Shown here one piece after another: positions 51,122-60,593 of a stretch of 64,000 nt of DNA; position 1 is the stretch's first letter; every line of letters begins with the position of its first letter. The position numbers and the translations under genes are program-made. Under the pieces are notes generated by a model. It searched no databases and was not told the DNA's origin. It saw nothing but the letters and a program-made list of their open reading frames with translations. This DNA comes from Planctomycetota bacterium (lineage in GTDB: Bacteria > Planctomycetota > UBA8108 > JACQVS01): positions 1 through 64,000 of the forward strand of contig JANQLS010000052.1 in assembly GCA_028280485.1 (NCBI GenBank). Direction: 5' to 3'.

Positions 51122-51553
51122 TTGTCATTCCAATTCAATCCTAAGCGCTTACTTGTTATTGTTATTACTCTCGCCCTTTTGGGTGGGGGGCTGATTTATT
51201 ATGTTAAAACTTCTGATTCTAGTGAGGGTAAAGGGCCCTTCGGATTAGATTGGGTTCATCTGCATCAAGGATTCAATTTGTTGGAGGGGCTATTTTGGTG
51301 GGGTTTAGGGTGTATTTTTCTTATTAAGAATAGAGCTCCCTCTCCCCAACGAACTCCTGCATTATTAGCGGTAGTGAGTTGTTTTCTCTTCGGATTGAGC
51401 GACTTTATTGAAATCAAAACAGGGAGCTGGTTTCAGCCTTGGGGGCTCTTAGCTCTCAATTTGTTTTGTGGAGCTAGTTTGATCGTCTTTGGATTCTGGT
51501 ATTGGAAGGTGAGGCCTACTCGCTCTTCAACAAACTCTTCATCAACTCAGTGA
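51122..51553 (+). CDS. Small membrane protein of unknown function, four helices
   Basis: I do not recognise a family. The frame begins with TTG at 51122 (AAAGG about 7 bases upstream). The 143 residues hold four hydrophobic segments (LLVIVITLALLGGGLIYYV; LLEGLFWWGLGCIFLI; ALLAVVSCFLFGLSDFIEI; LLALNLFCGASLIVFGFWYW) with a polar Ser/Thr tail. The length and clean helices support a real gene. The 3' end overlaps the convergent aldo/keto reductase stop by 12 bases. Confidence 0.6.
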   Translation: MSFQFNPKRLLVIVITLALLGGGLIYYVKTSDSSEGKGPFGLDWVHLHQGFNLLEGLFWWGLGCIFLIKNRAPSPQRTPALLAVVSCFLFGLSDFIEIKTGSWFQPWGLLALNLFCGASLIVFGFWYWKVRPTRSSTNSSSTQ

Positions 51554-52531
51554 TTGAGTTTCACCTTTTAAATTTACTTTGAGGGTGAGTGAAGGTTCAC
51601 TTAAGAAGGCGTAATGTTCGGGCTTTAATTTCCAGCCTAAAGCACCTGAGTTTTGTTCGATTTGTTCGGGCGTTTTGATTCCCGTTAAAGTCACCGATAC
51701 TCCAGGAGTGTCGAGTAGCCATCTCAATGCTACCTGCGCAGGAAGTTTGTTGTACAAGCCGGCGATGGCTTTGATCCGGTCGACGATCTCTAAATTTCCT
51801 TTGAAACGTTCACCCTTAAAATTTTCGTACCGATGTCTTCGGTCATCGTTTTGAAATCGGGTATTGATATCGTATTTGCCGGAAAATAGTCCTTGGGCAA
51901 GGGAGCCCCAAGTCATCACGGACATCTGATGGTCCTGAGCTTGGGGAAGTAGACTCGATTCTACATCTCTTTTAGCTAAACTGTACTCAAACTGATGGCT
52001 GTCTAGTCGAGTGATCGCTTGGGCTTTGGAAACAAGTTCTTTTGAAAAATTAGAAACTCCAATCGCTTGAATCTTTCCCTCTGCTTGAAGCTTTTCTAAT
52101 TCTAAGAGCGTCGCTTCAATTGGCGTTTCTGTATCGGGCCAATGGATTTGATAGAGGGGGATCGCATCGAGTTGAAGTCGTTTTAACGAAGATTCTACAG
52201 CTTCTCTCAAATATTGAGGGCTCGTATCTTTGGTGATTTTTCCACTCTCATCCCACCTTACTCCAAATTTCGTAGTCACGAGAGCTTGGTCTCTTTTACT
52301 CCCTAAGACTTCTTTTAGAGTTTGTCCCAAGATACTTTCAGAGTTCCCGAAGCCGTAAACATCCGCGGTATCAAAGAAATTGATGCCGAGTTCTAGAGCT
52401 CTTTGAATGGCAGCTTTGGCCTTCTCTTGATCGACTTTCCCCCAGCCATGGCCTCCCAAGGGGCAACAACCAAATCCTAATCTCGAAACGATTAAGTTCG
52501 ATTGACCGATTTGAATTCTTTCCGTGCTCAT
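51542..52531 (-). CDS. Aldo/keto reductase
   Basis: NADPH-dependent TIM-barrel oxidoreductase, 329 residues from the chosen ATG at about 52531 (MSTERIQIG), where GAGGC precedes the start. A longer in-frame extension to 52693 overlaps the sugar transferase gene and is not credible. Key blocks: INFFDTADVYGFGNSESILGQ (Asp and Tyr of the catalytic tetrad), DQALVTTKFG (Lys), YQIHWPD (His) and IGVSNFSKEL. The substrate is unknown. In this neighbourhood it may reduce a keto-sugar intermediate; a detoxification role is equally possible. It lies 14 bases downstream of the sugar transferase in the same unit. Confidence 0.88.
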   Translation of the reverse strand: MSTERIQIGQSNLIVSRLGFGCCPLGGHGWGKVDQEKAKAAIQRALELGINFFDTADVYGFGNSESILGQTLKEVLGSKRDQALVTTKFGVRWDESGKITKDTSPQYLREAVESSLKRLQLDAIPLYQIHWPDTETPIEATLLELEKLQAEGKIQAIGVSNFSKELVSKAQAITRLDSHQFEYSLAKRDVESSLLPQAQDHQMSVMTWGSLAQGLFSGKYDINTRFQNDDRRHRYENFKGERFKGNLEIVDRIKAIAGLYNKLPAQVALRWLLDTPGVSVTLTGIKTPEQIEQNSGALGWKLKPEHYAFLSEPSLTLKVNLKGETQSLS

Positions 52532-52545
52532 CTTGATGCCTCGCT

Positions 52546-53223
52546 TTATTGTTTGAACACGTTGAAGACCGTGCGGGTGATGATCTTTACATCTTCGGTA
52601 AAGGAAAGTTTTTGAGTGTATTGAATCCTGAGCTGATTCTTTTTGGGTAAGACTTGAGTCTCGTAGACGCGATCCGCATCCTCGTTGCCACAAATCTTTC
52701 CCAGTTGAATGAACTCTAAGGAGGCGTAATCAGTAATCCCAGGTCGAACACTCAAGATGACTTTTTCATTTGAGTTATATTGATCGGTGTATTCGGTGAG
52801 TTCCGGCCGAGGGCCCACAAAGCTCATGTCGCCTCTGAGAACATTGAGAAGCTGAGGAAGTTCATCCAACTTAAAGCGTCGGAGAAAGCCACCGATTCGA
52901 GTGATACGGGGATCGTGGTCCGCTGTCGTTCCGCCTCCAACTTTTTCTGCGTTGGGAACCATGGTGCGGAATTTAAAGATTTTGAACCGTTTCCCATTCA
53001 AACCGGTTCGAATTCCTCGGTAAAAAACGGGGCCTTTGGAGTCTAATTTCACCCAACAAGCAAGGAGCAAAATAATGGGGCCGACGAGCAATAAGCCGAT
53101 CAAGGCTAAGGTGATGTCGAAAATTCGTTTTAAGTAATTTCGATAGATCGAGGGCTTCGAGGCCTCTCGAGTAAATATTGGGTTTTCGACTGGGTGTGGT
53201 TCCATCCTCATCCTCGTTTCCAC
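52546..53223 (-). CDS. Initiating sugar transferase (undecaprenyl-phosphate sugar-1-phosphate transferase)
   Basis: A 225-residue monotopic phosphoglycosyl transferase of the bacterial sugar transferase family. It starts repeat-unit assembly on undecaprenyl phosphate. One membrane helix lies at about residues 35-55 (FDITLALIGLLLVGPIILLL). The catalytic region has FKIFKFRTMVPNAE, DPRITRIGGFLRRFKLDELPQ with the Asp-Glu dyad, NVLRGDMSFVGPRPEL and VRPGITDYASLEF. It is the small PglC-like form without the extra WcaJ-type N-terminal helices. It is 24 bases downstream of the CapD-like gene, so co-transcribed with it; donor identity is not clear. Confidence 0.92.
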   Translation of the reverse strand: METRMRMEPHPVENPIFTREASKPSIYRNYLKRIFDITLALIGLLLVGPIILLLACWVKLDSKGPVFYRGIRTGLNGKRFKIFKFRTMVPNAEKVGGGTTADHDPRITRIGGFLRRFKLDELPQLLNVLRGDMSFVGPRPELTEYTDQYNSNEKVILSVRPGITDYASLEFIQLGKICGNEDADRVYETQVLPKKNQLRIQYTQKLSFTEDVKIITRTVFNVFKQ

Positions 53224-53247
53224 AATCGTTAACTTAGAACGCTCAAT

Positions 53248-55242
53248 TTATTGAAGTGATGGTTCTCCTGGACGGGAGGCTTTGACCGATGTTGTTGTAG
53301 GGAGAGTTCCGCGGTCGGGAAGGGGAACGGTTTGACCGGATCGAGAAGGAGGTTGAAGATCTTCGTCATCAACTTGAATGTCTTGAGGATTAAAGTTGGG
53401 AACTAAATCACTCAACCTCAAGAGGGTTAGGTCTCGTTTACCTTGTCGTGCGGCGTTGTTTAATTGATCGAGCAATCGAGTGAGAGTCTCTAAGCCCATG
53501 TCTACCGGGGCATTTCCTTCGATCCAAATGTCTTGGAAGGAGGTGCGGTAGTCCCCGTCATCGATGAGGAGTTCTTCGTGGATTTTTTCACCTGGACGAA
53601 TACCGGTGTACTCTATCTCGATATCTTTCCCAGCTTGTTTACCCATCAGTCGGATGAGATCTTTAGCCATATCTGCGATCTTGACGGCTTTACCCATATC
53701 GAGAATGAAGATTTCGCCACCCTTGCCGATCGTTCCGGCTTGGATCACCAATTCGACGGCTTCAGAGATCAGCATGAAGTAACGAGTCATCTCGGGATGC
53801 GTCACAGTGACGGGGCCTCCAGATCGAATTTGATCTTGGAAGATAGGGACGACGCTCCCTGAGCTTCCCAGGACGTTTCCAAATCGAACGGCTGTGAATT
53901 GGGTTTTAAAGTGGCGGTTCATCTCTTGGATGATGATCTCACCGGCTCTCTTCGTGGCGCCCATGACGCTCGACGGTCGAACCGCTTTGTCGGTAGAGAT
54001 AAAGACGAATTGATCGACGCTGAATTTTGCGGCGGCCCGAGCAACTCTGTAGACCCCTAAAACATTCGTCGTGACTCCTTGGCAAGGATTGTGTTCGACC
54101 AGAGGTACGTGTTTGTAAGCCGCGGCATGAAAGACGATATCGGGGCGTACTTCCTCGAACATACGTTCCAGGGCACTCGAATCTCGTACGTCGACCATGT
54201 AGGGGGGAGCGATAAGATCGAATTCTGATTCAGAAAGTTTTCGCGCAATTTGGAAGAGGTTGGTTTCACTTGAATCACAAAGGGCTAGGCCTCCTGGATT
54301 CAGTCGCGCGATTTGAAGAGCGAGTTCGCTTCCGATACTTCCCCCGGCTCCTGTAACCAACACTCGTTTGCCGCTTACCCAGGTTCGCATCTTGTCTCGA
54401 TCTAAGCTGCGTGGAGGCCGACGAAGGAGGTCGGCGATATTGGGTTCGTGGAATTTGCCAAGGTCATCTCCAAGAAGAGTTTCTTGAAGGTGAGGGAGTA
54501 TTTTGATGTTGATAGGATGATTTTCTGTCGCTTCGTAAAGTTCTCTTAACTCTTCGCCCGGTAGGTCGTGATGACACACCCAAAGTTCTTCTGGCTCGTA
54601 CTTCTCTAAAATTTGGGGAAGTTGAGCGGTTCCTCCCAAAATGGGAATTCCGATGAGTTGCTGGCCTTTTTTGGAGCGAATGGGGTCGATGATTCCGACG
54701 GGATAGTAGGGGAGTTCTTGGGAGATCTTTAAGCCGCGAATCGCCATAGCGGCGGTGTCGCCCGCTCCGTAGAGTAAAACCGGACTCGAGCTTGAGGGAG
54801 GCTTCTTCGTGCTTGCTAAGCCTCTAACGATCAGTCGTGATCCTCCCACCAAGAGCAGTGCAGCCATGGCGTGAATGATGAAGATCGATCGAGGCAGGTC
54901 ATCTAATCGGTAGATGAGGTGGAGGATGAGCGCCGAGGTGATGACGCTGAGGAGCACGCTCTTAGCGACTGCGATCGCCGTTTCAAGACTGGCGTAACGA
55001 AGGATCGCATTGAAAAGGCCGTGCTTCAGATGCACAAACAACGACACAACCAAAACCACTGGCAAGGTTTTAACAATGGTCTGGGTGTACGTGCCTAGCT
55101 CTTCAATTCCAAATCGAAGCTGAAAAGCTGATAGATAGGCTATAGATATAAGAAGGGCGTCGATCGCAACTAATGCGACCTTTCGCTGCATCCCCTTCAC
55201 AGATAATCCCCCGAAATCCCCTGATAAATCCCCATGGCCCAT
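53248..55242 (-). CDS. CapD/WbpM-like UDP-sugar 4,6-dehydratase, membrane-bound
   Basis: A 664-residue enzyme with four N-terminal membrane helices (about residues 22-150), a CoA-binding-like Rossmann domain (LLYGAGDTAAMAIRGL) and a C-terminal SDR domain. The SDR part has VLVTGAGGSIGSELALQIA, a Ser-Thr-Asp-Lys catalytic segment (FISTDKAVRPSSVMGATKRA) where Met replaces the usual Tyr, and RFGNVLGSSGSVVPIF. This is typical of FlaA1/WbpM enzymes that make UDP-4-keto-6-deoxy-sugars. The product would be the first sugar of a capsule or O-chain. The C-terminal ~40 residues are Ser/Pro-rich. It heads the unit dehydratase - sugar transferase - aldo/keto reductase. The true start may be the internal Met18. 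Confidence 0.88.
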   Translation of the reverse strand: MGHGDLSGDFGGLSVKGMQRKVALVAIDALLISIAYLSAFQLRFGIEELGTYTQTIVKTLPVVLVVSLFVHLKHGLFNAILRYASLETAIAVAKSVLLSVITSALILHLIYRLDDLPRSIFIIHAMAALLLVGGSRLIVRGLASTKKPPSSSSPVLLYGAGDTAAMAIRGLKISQELPYYPVGIIDPIRSKKGQQLIGIPILGGTAQLPQILEKYEPEELWVCHHDLPGEELRELYEATENHPINIKILPHLQETLLGDDLGKFHEPNIADLLRRPPRSLDRDKMRTWVSGKRVLVTGAGGSIGSELALQIARLNPGGLALCDSSETNLFQIARKLSESEFDLIAPPYMVDVRDSSALERMFEEVRPDIVFHAAAYKHVPLVEHNPCQGVTTNVLGVYRVARAAAKFSVDQFVFISTDKAVRPSSVMGATKRAGEIIIQEMNRHFKTQFTAVRFGNVLGSSGSVVPIFQDQIRSGGPVTVTHPEMTRYFMLISEAVELVIQAGTIGKGGEIFILDMGKAVKIADMAKDLIRLMGKQAGKDIEIEYTGIRPGEKIHEELLIDDGDYRTSFQDIWIEGNAPVDMGLETLTRLLDQLNNAARQGKRDLTLLRLSDLVPNFNPQDIQVDDEDLQPPSRSGQTVPLPDRGTLPTTTSVKASRPGEPSLQ

Positions 55243-55845
55243 GGGCGTCTACCCTCAACTTCATTTCAGCCCTGCTCTAATAGAATAAAAAACGAGGTTT
55301 GAACTCATTCCCAAGAGTTCAAGCTCAGTTCATTATTCAGAGGTAGCTGTGAAGTTTGAGGCTCCTTACCAGTTTCTCTTCACTGAGTGAACGTGCCACT
55401 GAGTTTTTCAACACTTCTCCGCTCGCCCTAACCCTAGCGGACACATTTTCGGGTGAAAGCTTGTTTCTCCTCTAGCTTTCACAATGGACTCCTGATCAAT
55501 TCACCTGGCCAATCCATTCAGGTGGGCTTCTATTCCCTATCGAAGCATTGAAAGAGTTTGGTGTTCTCTACTTTGACTTTATGTTGTAAGGGCTCCTCGT
55601 CCTGTAGCGGATTGGAGATCTTAGCGAATTTGATAAAGCCTTCAGAAATTAAATGAGTAGAGGCCGACTCTGTCAGGAGTCTAAATTCCTTAATCTCTTA
55701 GATAGTAGATAGTTGATTATAAATAATAAACCAAGTGAAAACTTGATTAGACCCTTAAGAATTTTTTTCTAACTACGGTTATTTCGGATTCAAGCTAAGG
55801 CATTTCCCTTGAGTTAAAGCAGTTTATTCTAGTGTTAGGAGGTGT
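55243..55845. other. Intergenic region between Wzi and dehydratase genes
   Basis: No gene is supported. CACCTG (55502-55507) and CAGGTG (55519-55524) form an inverted repeat. The GAAAGCT/AGCTTTC pair around 55460-55490 is another hairpin. Only a truncated TACCAG-like half site (near 55369) is present, so this region is not a member of the TACCWGGTA arrays. It should contain the dehydratase promoter. Confidence 0.3.
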
Positions 55846-57408
55846 TCAAAATTGCCAATGGGCCCCCAACTCTAAGAAATGACCTTGTTCGTCTTGCCCA
55901 TCGATTTGTTGGAAGTTTTCCCAAAGATCGATGCCTAATTTCGCGATGACTTCGAGCCGATCGACTACTTTTGTCGATACTCCTAGCCGAAATTGCTGCA
56001 ACGTCTCAGTGACGGACTCTTGTCTGAAGTGTTCTTCATAGTCGTAGGAGATCAGGAACGACCAATCTTCGACGGGCTTCATCCTTAGTTCGAAGTAAAT
56101 GTCTAAGGCATCCGTTCCCATGTGATGGCCGATGACTTGGTCATGAAAAGTATAGCCATCGGGATAATTTCGATTGGTGTACCAAAGTCGCGGTTCACCT
56201 GAGACCTCAGTGGTTGCGAATTCAATATTGAGTTCTAACCAGTCGAGGGAACCGATTCGAGGTAAGTAGAGGCCTGCTAAGTAAGCTCTCTTGGAAAAGA
56301 AGGCCCCGGCTTCATCTTCTCCACCGATTTCGCTGTAGAGTTCGAAGGGTTGAGTTTCCCAGGGGACGATGATCCTGACGTCGATGGAGCCAATTTGATT
56401 CCCCGGGTCGTCCTGATCATTTTCCGTTTGCGCGGTAGCCACTTCCCAGAGAGTGGATCGAGTGACCGATCGGTCTCCTCCACCAAACTGAGCGGTTCGA
56501 TTGGCTCCTAGTTCGAGCCAAGGAAGGATTCTTGAACTGACTCGCATACCTGCGAGATAGGGGCGTTTGACACTACGAGCGCTATCTAATCTCGCTACGA
56601 AAACTTCCCCCTGAATGAAACCTAAGTGCTCCAGGAATCCCGGGAGGAGTTGAGGGCCGGCGGAGCCTACTTTAACCAGGTCAAAGGGGCGGGCGTTGTT
56701 CGAAAGGAGTAGCGATCCATGACGGCCCGGTCCCCACCAAAGGGGCGTGCGTCCGACCGTCCATTCCGCGGGGCCAAATCGCATGGCTCCGGTGAGTTCT
56801 TTAAACCTTAGATTGAAAGCTTCATCGTCACTTTGAGATTGGTTTCTTCCATTTTCGTGAAAGGAGAACTCGGGTTCAGCGGTGATTAAGAAGCGATTGA
56901 AGAGTCTGGCAGATGAGCGATTGCTTAAGAAGAGATTTAATCCCTTTGAATAATCCCTTCCGCGGTCGTTTTCGAATCGGATGTGTTCATCAACATAGAC
57001 CAAACGAAGTCGAGTATCTTCCAGGGGAGCCAAATAGGTCGATTGGTATTCTTCTTCCCATACGTCATCGATTTCAGGGGAGTATCGATCGAGGGCGTTT
57101 TCAAACCAGCTTTCGTCTGAGGATAAAGTTTCTTCTTCCTCGGGATCTTTCTCTAATTCACGTTTCTCTTGGCTATCTAATAGAGCTTTGGCTATGTCAA
57201 CTTTTCGGATATAGCCTTGAGAAAGGGAAGCAGTAGGAGTGAAGCCCAGGACATCGGCTCTTCTGGCTTCATGATAGAGATCGCTCGTCTTTTTGGCGAC
57301 AGGGGTAATTCGGTAGGGGCTTTTACTGATACAACTGAAACTGGTGATGGTGAAAATTAATACCAAACACAGCCATATAACTTCCCTCGGCAAGAGTCGC
57401 TTCATCAT
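55846..57408 (-). CDS. wzi: Capsule assembly Wzi family protein
   Basis: Outer-membrane beta-barrel protein of the Wzi family, which anchors capsule at the cell surface. The chosen start is ATG 57408 (MMKRLLPREVIW); it gives a signal peptide ending near SFSC, whose lipobox-like Cys suggests a possible lipoprotein. An alternative TTG at 57444 overlaps the SLBB gene stop. The residue range 130-520 carries FGPAEWTVGRTPLWWGPGRHGSLLLSN-type Wzi motifs. Beta-strand alternation is regular and the protein ends in an aromatic residue (GAHWQF), as outer-membrane barrels do. The N-terminal ~100 residues are an extra acidic segment. It follows the polysaccharide export gene without a gap. Confidence 0.85.
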   Translation of the reverse strand: MMKRLLPREVIWLCLVLIFTITSFSCISKSPYRITPVAKKTSDLYHEARRADVLGFTPTASLSQGYIRKVDIAKALLDSQEKRELEKDPEEEETLSSDESWFENALDRYSPEIDDVWEEEYQSTYLAPLEDTRLRLVYVDEHIRFENDRGRDYSKGLNLFLSNRSSARLFNRFLITAEPEFSFHENGRNQSQSDDEAFNLRFKELTGAMRFGPAEWTVGRTPLWWGPGRHGSLLLSNNARPFDLVKVGSAGPQLLPGFLEHLGFIQGEVFVARLDSARSVKRPYLAGMRVSSRILPWLELGANRTAQFGGGDRSVTRSTLWEVATAQTENDQDDPGNQIGSIDVRIIVPWETQPFELYSEIGGEDEAGAFFSKRAYLAGLYLPRIGSLDWLELNIEFATTEVSGEPRLWYTNRNYPDGYTFHDQVIGHHMGTDALDIYFELRMKPVEDWSFLISYDYEEHFRQESVTETLQQFRLGVSTKVVDRLEVIAKLGIDLWENFQQIDGQDEQGHFLELGAHWQF

Positions 57409-57440
57409 CGCGCGTAATCCATTTCTCTTCACAACTGAGA

Positions 57441-60400
57441 TCAAAGTAGAGCGATGACCACTCCAGTTGCCATCGCAGCCTGGAAGAGGATTTGGGATAC
57501 TGCCGATGTTAATCCCAATTTACTGAGTTTGGGTTCGACATCGAAAGGTATGACGACGGTGTCACCCGGATGGAGATTAGATTTTAAAAGCCCGCCTAAG
57601 CTGAAGCGGCCTTTTTTTGAATCCCAGTGAAAGCCCTGATTAAAGTTTTGTACGCTGTCGGCACTTCCATCCGCGCGAATCACAAAGATTCTTTCGACAT
57701 CAGCACTCACCGTGGGGCCTCCACATTCATCGATGTACTCTTGAACGGTTTTGTCGCTACGATGGAGTAAGGCCGTTTGATTGAAGACGGCTCCGATGAC
57801 ATTAATCTCTTCAGGTTTACGAGGAACGACCAGAATATCATTTTCTTCAAGCAAGATATCATCGGGAGTTCCTCGTAGTTCATCCGCGGGCTTAATCTTT
57901 AAAACCATTCGCCCTTCGGGAGGAGTCGCTCGGATTGTTTTGATCAAACTGTCGATTCTTTCCGCTTCGGCTTGAGCGGATGACGTGCCTGGTCGTTGAC
58001 TGATGTTTTGAATCGCAATGACGTCGGCCGCATATTGTTGGGCTGCGATTTTAGATTCAACTTCTAAGCGGCGTAACGATTCTTCCATTCTTTGCAGCTG
58101 GAGCTTCTTGATGGATTCTTTGAAGAACCGCGCAGCGGGTAGGTAGGCTTCAGAGGTAAATCCTCCTGCGCGAGTTAAGACATCAGAGAGTCTTTCACCG
58201 GGGATCACCCAGTAATCACCAGGCTGAACTACTTCGCCTTCGATTTTCATTTTGAAGGGTTTTTTGTAGTTCGGGACCGATTTGATGACTAAGGAATCTT
58301 CCGGCTGCAATACCAAGTTGGCTTCGGGATGGTTTTCGAACACTTGCTTGATATCTAAATGAATGTGTTCGGAATGGGCTCCATCTTGATCCGGATGGAT
58401 ACGTGTGAGTACAGCGCTTGAGTGGTGGGCTTCAGGGATAAGATTTCCACTCATTCGAATTAGATCTAAAATTCTCATGCCTTCGTAAAAATCGAGTCGG
58501 CCGGGCTTGTTGACAGCGCCGGTGACGTAAACGGCATGGGGAGGATCAAATTCGCTTCGAGGGAAAATGATGATGGTGTCTTGAGGCTTTAAAAGATGAT
58601 TTTCTTTGAGGTCGTTATCGAAGATGGCAGCTTGAAGATCGAAGGGAACTCGCGACTCTTGATGAGTTTGGGGATGGATTCGGCGAATGAGGGCGTAATC
58701 CATGTAGGGCTCAGGAAGATCGAGTTCTGCATCGAGAACTTCAGGAGAAAGACGGTCTAACCAAAAACCAGCTTCGACCAATCTTTCTTGAGTGATGAGA
58801 TCGGAGACTCGCATCCCTGGGCGAAAAGCATAGCGACCCGGTTGCGAAACGTTTCCGTCGATATAGACGACGTTTTCAACTCGTGGGCTCGAATTTCGAA
58901 CGATGACGACATCTCCATCATCCACCTTGATGTCAGATGCTTGTGCTCTCGTGAGGTCGACGGAAGAGAGGCTGATGCCATTGAGGGTCGTACGCTCAAT
59001 TTGTATATCTCTTCGATCGGCGAGTCGAGCAAAGCCTCCCGCCATCTTTAAAAGTTCATCCAAGCTGGTTTCAGAAAATTCAAGTTCGTAAATCGATGGG
59101 CGGAGGACGCTACCGATGATCGCAACCCGAGAGCCGACGGGGGGGATGACGATGACATCGTTGGTTCTCAGTGAGAGATCTCCATCGACCTTTCCTTCGA
59201 GGAGGTAATCGTAGAGATCGACCTTACGGTCAGCTTGACCATCTCGTCGGACGAGGATGCTTCTTAAGCTTCCATCTTTGGTGACACCCCCGACGTTGGT
59301 CAGGGCATCGAAGAGGGTTGAAACGGAAGAGAGACGAGCTCGGCCGGGTGCGGAGGCTCGACCGATGACATGAACGGGCATATCTCGCAAGCGACCCAGG
59401 CTCAATTGAAGTTCGAAGTTGGTGTGGAACTTCTTGAATGCCTTACGCATTTTCTCTTCGGCGTTGGCGAGGGTGTTTCCCTTCAAGCTCATGGGACCGA
59501 TTTGAGGCAACCTCACTTGACCGTCGCGGCCGATGGTACCTTCGAAGTCAGCATCTAAGTTTCCCCAAACGGTTAAGACGATGCGATCGCCGACTCCCAG
59601 GATGTAATTGTCTCCCACGGGGATATCGAGGGGATCGGCTTGAGGACGGCGGAATACTTCATAACCAAATTGAGTGATGGGGCGGTCTGTATCGGGATCG
59701 ATGTAGGATTCGAGTTGACGTTCAAATTCACTCGGTTCCAGTGGGGGGAGAGGTGAACGGGGATAGTCTTCGTAATAATTCAGAAATGAATCTCTTTCGT
59801 AAGATTCTTCCTGGTTGGGGCCGGGTTTGATTGATTCGACCTCTCGGTGGTATTGTTCGCTTGAGTTGGGGTCGTATTCTCGAGGGGAAAATTGACTCCC
59901 AATGTTGCCTTTTCCTCGGGGTAATCGGGGGGCGTTGGCAATGGAGCGCTCACCGTTTCTGAGGTGAGGTGAATTTTGATGGGTTGAACGTTGGGAGGCA
60001 GAATTTCTTGGGCTTCGGGAGTTGAGATTTCTCTGTCTGGAGCCACGAGTGGAACTGGGAAACCTCGTAGAATTGTTGTACGAAGGGAAATGTCGATTTT
60101 GACGATTCCTCAGAGTGGAGAGAGCGTTTTTCGAGGTTGTGAAGCGATGGCGGGAATTTTCGAATCGCTTTTTCGATCGATCGAAGGGTGAGGAATTCTG
60201 GGTGCGATGATCGAGACGAGTGTCATCGCTATTGAATTTTGAGTTGTTATTTTGAGCCGATTGATTTAGGCGTTCCCTCTCTTTTTCTAACCTGGCTTGG
60301 AGGCTGTTTGGAATATTTTCCTGGGTGTAGAGGGTCGCTGAGCCCCAGTTGAAACAGATGACGAGTAATACCAGGGTAAAGGTTCTCACCATCAGGACTG

Positions 60401-60491
60401 AGAGTGGGGGCGCGGATTTTTTGGAGCTTTGAGTTGTTTGAGTCTTCTTGGAAGCCTTGTTTTTCTTTTGCTTCCTTTTGGTCTTAGCCAT
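57441..60491 (-). CDS. Large SLBB-domain polysaccharide export protein (Wza-like)
   Basis: 1016 residues from the preferred start ATG 60491, five bases after GGGAG; a longer start at 60503 lacks such a site. A basic N-terminus and one hydrophobic segment (TFTLVLLVICFNWGSATLY) act as signal or anchor. Residues about 30-240 are an Asn/Ser/Arg-rich, disordered region. Then comes the Poly_export domain (GVGDRIVLTVWGNLDADFEG, DGQVRLPQIGPMSL), followed by about six SLBB repeats (VAIIGSVLRPSIYEL; VYIDGNVSQPGRYAF; VYVTGAVNKPGRLDF; MKIEGEVVQPGDYWV; INVIGAVFNQTALL). A hydrophobic C-terminus (SQILFQAAMATGVVIALL) follows. It is far longer than classical Wza (~380 residues). It is predicted to form the outer-membrane export channel, with Wzi in the same unit. 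The TACCWGGTA array 2 lies upstream. Confidence 0.85.
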   Translation of the reverse strand: MAKTKRKQKKNKASKKTQTTQSSKKSAPPLSVLMVRTFTLVLLVICFNWGSATLYTQENIPNSLQARLEKERERLNQSAQNNNSKFNSDDTRLDHRTQNSSPFDRSKKRFENSRHRFTTSKNALSTLRNRQNRHFPSYNNSTRFPSSTRGSRQRNLNSRSPRNSASQRSTHQNSPHLRNGERSIANAPRLPRGKGNIGSQFSPREYDPNSSEQYHREVESIKPGPNQEESYERDSFLNYYEDYPRSPLPPLEPSEFERQLESYIDPDTDRPITQFGYEVFRRPQADPLDIPVGDNYILGVGDRIVLTVWGNLDADFEGTIGRDGQVRLPQIGPMSLKGNTLANAEEKMRKAFKKFHTNFELQLSLGRLRDMPVHVIGRASAPGRARLSSVSTLFDALTNVGGVTKDGSLRSILVRRDGQADRKVDLYDYLLEGKVDGDLSLRTNDVIVIPPVGSRVAIIGSVLRPSIYELEFSETSLDELLKMAGGFARLADRRDIQIERTTLNGISLSSVDLTRAQASDIKVDDGDVVIVRNSSPRVENVVYIDGNVSQPGRYAFRPGMRVSDLITQERLVEAGFWLDRLSPEVLDAELDLPEPYMDYALIRRIHPQTHQESRVPFDLQAAIFDNDLKENHLLKPQDTIIIFPRSEFDPPHAVYVTGAVNKPGRLDFYEGMRILDLIRMSGNLIPEAHHSSAVLTRIHPDQDGAHSEHIHLDIKQVFENHPEANLVLQPEDSLVIKSVPNYKKPFKMKIEGEVVQPGDYWVIPGERLSDVLTRAGGFTSEAYLPAARFFKESIKKLQLQRMEESLRRLEVESKIAAQQYAADVIAIQNISQRPGTSSAQAEAERIDSLIKTIRATPPEGRMVLKIKPADELRGTPDDILLEENDILVVPRKPEEINVIGAVFNQTALLHRSDKTVQEYIDECGGPTVSADVERIFVIRADGSADSVQNFNQGFHWDSKKGRFSLGGLLKSNLHPGDTVVIPFDVEPKLSKLGLTSAVSQILFQAAMATGVVIALL

Positions 60492-60593
60492 TTTCACTCC
60501 CATAGGAACTCATGAAGAGTTGTCCCCTGTGAATAGGTCTTAGCAGACATTCCATTCGAGGTGGCGTGCCTCGACCCTCCCGCTACCTGGTAA

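Noticed and set aside
52532-52693. 54-residue N-terminal extension of the aldo/keto reductase
   Set aside because: It overlaps the upstream sugar transferase and has no family similarity; an ATG with GAGGC lies at the conserved start.
59780-60191. Frames overlapping the low-complexity N-terminus of the SLBB protein
   Set aside because: The main frame continues into conserved Poly_export and SLBB domains, so the alternatives are by-products of biased composition.
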